Shown here piece by piece: positions 58,137-64,000 of a DNA stretch of 64,000 nt (position 1 is the stretch's first letter; the number at the start of each line of letters is the position of its first letter). Under the pieces are notes generated by a model that saw nothing but the letters and a program-made list of their open reading frames with translations, was not told the DNA's origin and did not search any database. The position numbers were made by a program, and so were the translations under genes. The stretch comes from Manduca sexta (Eukaryota; Arthropoda; Insecta; Lepidoptera; Sphingidae), in contig NC_051142.1 in NCBI RefSeq assembly GCF_014839805.1, positions 2,356,001-2,420,000 on the forward strand, written 5' to 3'.

Positions 58137-58657
58137 CGGGTCAGACAGCCAGGTTGGCTCTCGCCGTGAGAAACTACTAATTTATCTAGACTAGCTAGTT
58201 AACCTCCATTGTGCCCGATACATCTCATGTTATGTAGCGTAATCAATAATGCCATAAGGTATGTGAATCGTTTTGAAAATCCATAGTATTACACATTTTT
58301 GTTACAGCTATTTGGTGTATCTAGTTCTATATACACACAATATGACCACGCACATATCCTCCAAGGGGTAGCCCAAGGAGTACATAAAATATAACCTAGG
58401 TCTTAGGGCGCTCGCGGTTCGCCAAACCTAAGTCCAACTTATGATTGGAAGCGGGTTCATCTCTATATTACCCCAAAATCCAATACTGGGGCCGCCATAT
58501 ATACATATATGAATGATATATCCAAGTAACAGACTTATCGTTAACATACGTCATTTCTATAGCGTTAACGATTGTAGAGGGCCGTCTTTACTACGATCAC
58601 TGGTAAGTAATACTTATTTAATGCTTTTCGAATCGAAAACACATTTTATGTAATCTG

Positions 58658-58850
58658 CAATAATGTCAGCCCTGTATACTGTCCCACTGCTGTGTACGAG
58701 CCTCCTCTACTACTGAGAGGGCTTTAGTCCACCACGCTGACCTAATGCGGGTTGGTAGACTTCACACGCCCTCAATATTCATATAGAGAACTTCTCAAGT
58801 ATGCAGGTTTTCTCACAATGTTTCCCTTCACCGTTATAATCTAATTAAAG
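58658..58850 (-). mobile_element. tRNA-derived SINE (family A), head-truncated
   Basis: 'aatgtcagccctgtatactg', 'gcctcctctactactgagag', 'gtccaccacgctgacctaat' and 'ttctcacaatgtttcccttc' match 7189-7525; the tRNA head is missing. Confidence 0.65.
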
Positions 58851-60697
58851 ATATTTATTTATAAATATGGGCCTTACTTCTTCTTTTAAAAATGGCTCCA
58901 CCGTTTTATCGGTAATCTTGCCCAGGCCTTATTATAAACGCTAAGTTCAGCTGTTTAGTTACACATAATTTTGTTTCTTTCTTTGACGGTTAACGACATT
59001 TAACTCAACAAGACAAAACACTAATTAATTAAACGTATACAAAGTTTTTGTAGTAAAGCGGTAAGTTTAAACATATTTTTTACCTTAGTAGGCAAACGCG
59101 CATTAATATTGTGCAATTAGGTGTAGTAAAAGGATGACGAGGCTAACAAAGCCTTCTGAGGCCAATCACCTTCTCTTATAGATTGGAACTTCAATATGCT
59201 GTATCATAAATAATATATAAAACCATCTTAATAGCTCGTCATTTTATTACATGGTAACTATACGTAAGGTTAAATTAAAAAAAATATTATGTAAATAGCC
59301 TGAACACAAATGAACCAAGTAAAATCGCATCGATATTAATTGTAACTATGGAACATTAGTTTATCCCATATATTATGAGAAAATAAATCTAGTACTCGGT
59401 TCGGCTCGTTACCAGCATAAAATCTATACCCACGGTAGAAATTAAAGCACTCAAGGAAAATGTAGTTTCTTATAAATTGCACTAATAACTCCAAGGATTT
59501 ATGCCAAACAAAAACTTTCTATAACATTAAGAATGAACTAATGTAAGTTATGTTTTGACCGTGGTAGAGTTGGAGAACAGCTCTATTTGATCGATTTCAT
59601 ATTTTAAACTACACGGTCTACTACGGACTACATAACATTATTGGTCTATCATTGCAACACGAGTTTTTTACCAGTTCTTCTCGATGAGAACTGATTTCCG
59701 AACAGTTTGTAGAGTTAATATTGACGAAATCTAAATAATGTATACAATTTAATAGGTTCTGATCAATTATTTATTTCATTCCAAATAGCTTTTTGTACCT
59801 CTATAGTCTGAAGTTTGTACCACCTCGAGTTAACAAGAACAACTGTGGCATTAAGTCCGTTTCAACATGTTTGAAGTGTAAATCTGCTTCTTATTCTGAA
59901 GGCGTTATCCCAGTTTAGATGCCAGAGCCCCTCTTTGCTTCTGCGAGCCTTTCATTTCGCCCGAACTTTTGCATCCTGCTTAGTCAGTCTACTAGTTCTA
60001 CATCATTTTTAAATTAATGTAAGATGTGAAAATTAAATAATTACTAGTTTATGTAACTTATTTGTCGCATTTTCCCACAATTATGTAGCAATAAAACATA
60101 GAAGCCATGCGTGGAATGTAGCCAAATCCCGGTATCGATTGGAATCCCGTGGTCGCAGAACCTGTTCTGGCGGTGACCTTAACTACCACGCCGCTACCAC
60201 GTTGCGCATGCCCACGATAAATCAACGCCGATTTATTGGCTTTCCATTCTGCCTTAGTTTGTTTTACCGGTAGATATATACAAATTATACTTACAATAAC
60301 TTACCTGTTTATAGACATTATATCAATAGGTTTTTCGAAGTAACCGAACTTTGAAGAAAAATACCACTGCATATATTTTGGTATTTGTTTCATGCTTTAG
60401 ATATTTGATGGTAAAATTATTATGTAGGTACCTTCGAAGTTCAATAGATCTCTCGGGTATGCAAGTCGCCTCGTAGTATTGTGCCGTTTAATCAATATAA
60501 TATATAGAAACGAAATAAAATCTACAAATATACATTATCTTTAAGGCTAACTTTTGTCCGCGATATAAGGCGAAGTTACCGACACGACAATACAGCAAGG
60601 CATTCATGTGCACACCGTGATTTTAAATCTTATTATAATTACATTAGCGTTTCAATTTCATTATTTGTACCAACGGTTACATTTGCATCGCCCTACA
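58851..60697. other. No gene seen
   Basis: AT-rich DNA. A GC-rich block near 60100-60240 ('aatcccgtggtcgcagaacc', 'ctaccacgttgcgcatgccc') looks like a repeat, but I found no second copy here. Confidence 0.35.
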
Positions 60698-60701
60698 TTA
60701 A

Positions 60702-61057
60702 GGCGATACCTCAAGGTCCATTTTCATACATTTTGTTTCGGCTTTAATCTGGGTAACTAAACAAGTATTGGCAAGTAAATAATTTAAATTCACGTCTAGT
60801 TAGTGATTAGTTCTCGCAGTTGAAGAAAAACGTAAAATAATTAATAATCATGGATATTTCGGCCTTTAAAATTTAATATGACGAAATTTTAAAGGCAGAA
60901 ATATCCATGATTATTAATTATTTTTACATTTTTCTTCAACTGCGAGAACTAATCACTAACTAGACGTGAATTTAAATTCTTTACTTGCCAATACTTGTTT
61001 AGTTACCCAGATTAAAGGCGAAACAAAATGTATGAAAATGGACCTTGAGGTATCGCC
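60702..61057. mobile_element. Near-perfect palindromic MITE flanked by TTAA (copy 2)
   Basis: TTAA at 60698-60701 and 61058-61061 flanks a palindrome starting GGCGATACC. It is almost identical to 33669-34026, but its asymmetric centre is inverted ('aatatgacg' instead of 'cgtcatatt'), so it inserted in the other direction. Confidence 0.8.
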
Positions 61058-61554
61058 TTAAAGCATATATAAGAATAAAGATTTTTGCATAAACATTTCT
61101 ACAAACATCTCTTTGCCCTACGCAAAACATAAACTAAAAAGGTCCCATACAAATGACTTCCGTCGTATAATTAAAAGTACCATAAGATACTATCAAATTC
61201 TATACATCCCATACTTTCCAATCAACAATACGCCTTAACAAACCTATTCATCGAAAACTCTTAGAAAACCCTTATCACTGCACTCAGTTATTTGGGTTAC
61301 ACCTACGCAAGAGAAGGACGGTGATAGGGAATTTTGGGGAGAGAGAGAGAGACGGAGAAGGACCCGTTAGGAAAGTAGTCTCGGGTTACGACTACTGCAT
61401 TTACGCGCCATTAGTGATGTCCGATGATGTATCGATAATATACAGTTGAAGGCTCGGGTCGGTAAGTCTTAAAACAACGTAATTAAAAATAAATAAGCCT
61501 AGAAGTGTGTGCTGCCAAATCTTACCTTACTATTTTGTCATTCCTCATATTACC

Positions 61555-61840
61555 TTTCTGATATGATAAATACAAAAGTTTGTGAAAATGTTTGAATGTT
61601 TGTTAGAAGTTAATTCAGAAACCGTTCAACGGATTGGAATAAAATTTGGCACATGAATAGACCAATGTCTTGGATTAACATATGACTACTTTTTATTTCG
61701 GGATTTGCTTCCATAAAAAACTTTCTAAAAGATGGCGCTGTTGTATCAATGGCGCAAAGGATCGCTTTAGTGATTTAGGCCTTTTTGTAGCAGGAAAGGC
61801 TTTTTACGTAGGCAAAGCTGCAGGCAACACCTAATAGTCA
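61555..61840 (+). repeat. Interspersed repeat with 'aaccgttcaacggattgg' core
   Basis: 'tttgtgaaaatgtttgaatg', 'gaataaaatttggcacatga' and 'taggcaaagctgcaggcaac' are typical of a widespread lepidopteran repeat. A relative runs off the right edge at 63890-64000. Confidence 0.5.
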
Positions 61841-62784
61841 TTATACATATATCTGCCAGCTGCCGACGAACAGCAATTGCAATCCCTGTTTTATTCTGAT
61901 TTAAACGATTATTAAGGTGTAATTTCTTTGTAAGATCGATGCGTAAAGGCAGATAGATAATCGCCTAAGTTATTTTTTATCTCAATTGCACAATAGAACA
62001 TTAATGTCACGAAAGGACTTTCTTTTTCATTATTAGATTTTGCAGCAAACGAAGGGATGCAGACGAAAATTAACAAATGCGAGAACCATCGATACAAAAT
62101 CAATACTCCTTTCCATCACTAAAATGACTCGGCTATCGAGGATCCTACCTGCGCTGGGCCATGACTCACGACAATCGAGCTGTACCTGGCTTTAATAACA
62201 CGGTACCATGAGGACCGCTGGCCCCACACCGCTCGTTTATTGTAAATCTAAATTATTTATATAATGTCTTCATTTGCTAACTCGTTAGCAAAATGTATGT
62301 ATATATACTTACTTCTAGGTAAGTGGGAGTAAGAATTAACGCCTTATGACAGGTGTATCTAAAGGATCAAGTCAGGGGCAAATTATATTAGAAAGTCAAT
62401 CTAAAGATTTGTTTAAAATTCATGGAGTTAGAACCTGTGACTTTTATGATTACTTAGAAATCCTGTAGGGATAGAAAAGTAAAAATGTAATTTATAACAA
62501 AAAAAAATATTCTTAATAGAGAATTGTAATAAAGATTCAGTTTTTCCGAAACATCAACGTGTTTTAACAGGACTCCATCCTACCAGCCTTTCTACACTGC
62601 CACTTGGCAAAGGAGGTGAAATTCTATCTGAAATATAATATGAACTAATATGGATAGATACAGTCCCTGCCATGTTAATTGCACCAAGATCATACAACCA
62701 CAGAAATCATCACAAACCTCATACTGTCAGTGGCGTTACTGAAGCCCTAAAATGAAACCATCCTTAACATCAAAGCAATAAAGC
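61841..62784. other. No gene seen
   Basis: A GC-rich block at 62140-62235 is unassigned. The minus frame 61912-62103 is not recognised. Confidence 0.35.
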
Positions 62785-62985
62785 ACACACACATCACACA
62801 TTTATCCCCGAAGAGGTATGCAGAGGCGCAACCAGGGCACCCACTTTTGGCCAGGTGTGTTCCTGGCTGATACTGAGCGTAAAAACCCAAATATCACTTT
62901 GCCCGACCCGGGATTCGAACCCAAAACCACAGAGCGCCGCCGTACCGCACATCCAGTACAACTGCGCCGCCGAGGCAGTCATGCA
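62785..62985 (-). mobile_element. tRNA-derived SINE (family B), shortened
   Basis: 'cacacatcacacatttatcc', 'gtgttcctggctgatactga', 'cgacccgggattcgaaccca' (box B) and a head 'gtacaactgcgccgccgagg' match 8601-8855, with an internal deletion. Confidence 0.7.
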
Positions 62986-63212
62986 ATAAAGTAGGCATAG
63001 TGCAAAAATAAGGAAAAGAGACAACATAAACACCACAAGTGTTTTGACATTTTCAATAACCACAATTGTTTACGTGTAATTGTAACCACCCCACGGTTTA
63101 CCTGTTAAACATTCATCACCGCACCAGACGCTTCTTTTCCTATACTACGTGCCATATTGCAAGTATATTGTTTATTATAATTTCAATGTATTTATATTTT
63201 GAAATTTTAACA

Positions 63213-63490
63213 CTTTTTTATTGCTTTGAATGACGAGACGAGCTTGCCGTTCGCCTGATCGTAAACGATACGACCGCCCATACACAGTAGAAACACCATC
63301 TACACCTTGAATTACACTGCGCTCGCCATCCTGAGACACGAGATGTTAATCTCATTATGTCCAGTAGTTATACTGGCTACAATGTCCTCCATACCGGAAC
63401 ACAACAGTGACTACACACTGCTGCTTGGCGGCCGAAATAGACATTGTGGTGGTACCTACCCAGGCGAACTCTAACATATGAGACCTACCA
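63213..63490 (-). repeat. Interspersed repeat family C, full minus copy
   Basis: Reverse complement of 51610-51945, with the T-run (A tail) at its left end. Blocks include 'gcttgccgttcgcctgatcg', 'cgctcgccatcctgagacac' and 'gtggtacctacccaggcgaa'. It ends about 24 bp before the candidate exon. Confidence 0.7.
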
Positions 63491-63513
63491 TCAGTAATTC
63501 ACTCAGTACTCAC

Positions 63514-63623
63514 GTGATTTATTAAAGCGTTGTCTCAAATAGACTGCTGAGTCGGTTTCAGATTCAGCCCTGGAGCGCCCTGCGGCCTGGAGCTGTGTAT
63601 CCATTGTTGACAAATCGTTAGAT
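63514..63623 (-). CDS. Possible coding exon of an unidentified gene
   Basis: A good acceptor (TTATTTCTTTACAG) and a GTGAGT donor bound 110 nt that are open throughout in one frame. With the ATG at 63604 it encodes 30 codons beginning MDTQLQAAGRSRAESETDSA and continuing through VYLRQRFNKS, a hydrophilic stretch that does not look random. I do not recognise a family. It could be the start of a neighbouring minus-strand gene whose other exons I have not found, or a 5' exon related to inx7. The composition is clearly more GC-rich than the flanks. Confidence 0.45.
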
Positions 63624-63644
63624 CTGTAAAGAAATAACATTATC

Positions 63645-63795
63645 AGTGGCAAAGGGTCCATATGGTTCCTGTCGGCTTCCTTTTATGTAGAATCTAATTA
63701 TCATCAGAACGATTTGCAGACAGCATTTATGCATAATAGTACTTAAATTTTGTGTCGGATTCCCTTTCGGAAAATTTCTCCTTTCGCCAGTGGAC
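63645..63795. repeat. Interspersed repeat family F
   Basis: 'ggcttccttttatgtagaat', 'atcagaacgatttgcagaca' and 'gcatttatgcataatagtac' match 15585-15715 and 9565-9740. It lies just upstream of the candidate exon. Confidence 0.6.
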
Positions 63796-63889
63796 AATAT
63801 CAGTTATATTACACTGTCCCCGTGCTTCACAAGCCTTCTTTGTTAAGTAGGGTTGAGCATTAAGACGGTCGCTCATTTCATCTTACTTC

Positions 63890-64000
63890 TTACTAATATT
63901 TGGTATAAATCAGAAAATTTGTGTAGACATTTGAAATTATGTGCAAACGCAAAAACCGCTCAACGGAATTGAATGAAATTTGCCACATTAGTTAGACCAT
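63890..64000 (+). repeat. Repeat running off the right edge
   Basis: 'aaaccgctcaacggaattga' and 'atgaaatttgccacattagt' match the core of 61555-61840. Confidence 0.5.

Noticed and set aside
57925..58194. Plus frame with a Thr-His repeat
   Set aside because: It is the CA microsatellite translated.
1..64000. CRISPR arrays, rRNA genes, bacterial or viral gene blocks
   Set aside because: No regularly spaced direct repeats, rRNA cores or compact gene blocks were seen; the whole window reads as insect nuclear DNA.

Overview
This window is nuclear DNA from an insect, most likely a moth or butterfly (Lepidoptera). It is AT-rich and gene-poor. The two recognisable genes are insect gap-junction genes (innexins) split by introns. 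The rest is packed with short interspersed elements of the kind that fill lepidopteran genomes: tRNA-derived SINEs, LEP1-like Helitrons (5'-TC, CTRR-3', inserted between A and T), palindromic MITEs, and a maT (DD37D) mariner-like transposon. No bacterial-style operons, rRNA genes, CRISPR arrays or intact tRNA genes were seen; the tRNA-like stretches are SINE heads.

Layout. 1-3,549 is repeat-bearing DNA downstream of the first coding exon of an innexin-1 (ogre)-like gene, which lies at 3,550-3,798 on the minus strand; its remaining exons must lie beyond the left edge. 3.9-38.2 kb is intergenic or 5'-intronic. It holds a solo LTR (5.9-6.4 kb), Helitrons (4.1 and 13.8 kb), SINEs, an unusual 1.8-kb element with ~490-bp terminal inverted repeats and one small gene (17.0-18.8 kb), a maT transposon with a full-length open transposase frame (24.7-25.9 kb), a repeat-poor stretch (28.3-30.7 kb), a decayed LINE ORF1 with a GCAGTTT minisatellite on its 5' side (30.8-32.9 kb), and a 358-bp near-perfect palindrome flanked by TTAA (33.7-34.0 kb).

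38,822-45,835 on the minus strand is a complete seven-coding-exon innexin, best matched to Drosophila Inx7 (417 codons plus stop; every junction is GT/AG and in phase). It has a possible uORF at its start codon and a duplicated, potentially decoy, 5' splice site in its first intron. 45.9-64 kb is repeat-rich upstream DNA with a second copy of the TTAA palindrome (60.7 kb), a G-quadruplex-type run, a CA microsatellite, and two possible minus-strand exons (57.1 and 63.5 kb) of unassigned genes.

How the genes relate: inx7-like and inx1-like lie in the same orientation about 35 kb apart, reminiscent of the ogre-inx2-inx7 cluster of Drosophila. Innexins oligomerise into gap-junction channels and hemichannels in the plasma membrane. 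Everything else readable as protein is transposon-derived or unassigned.
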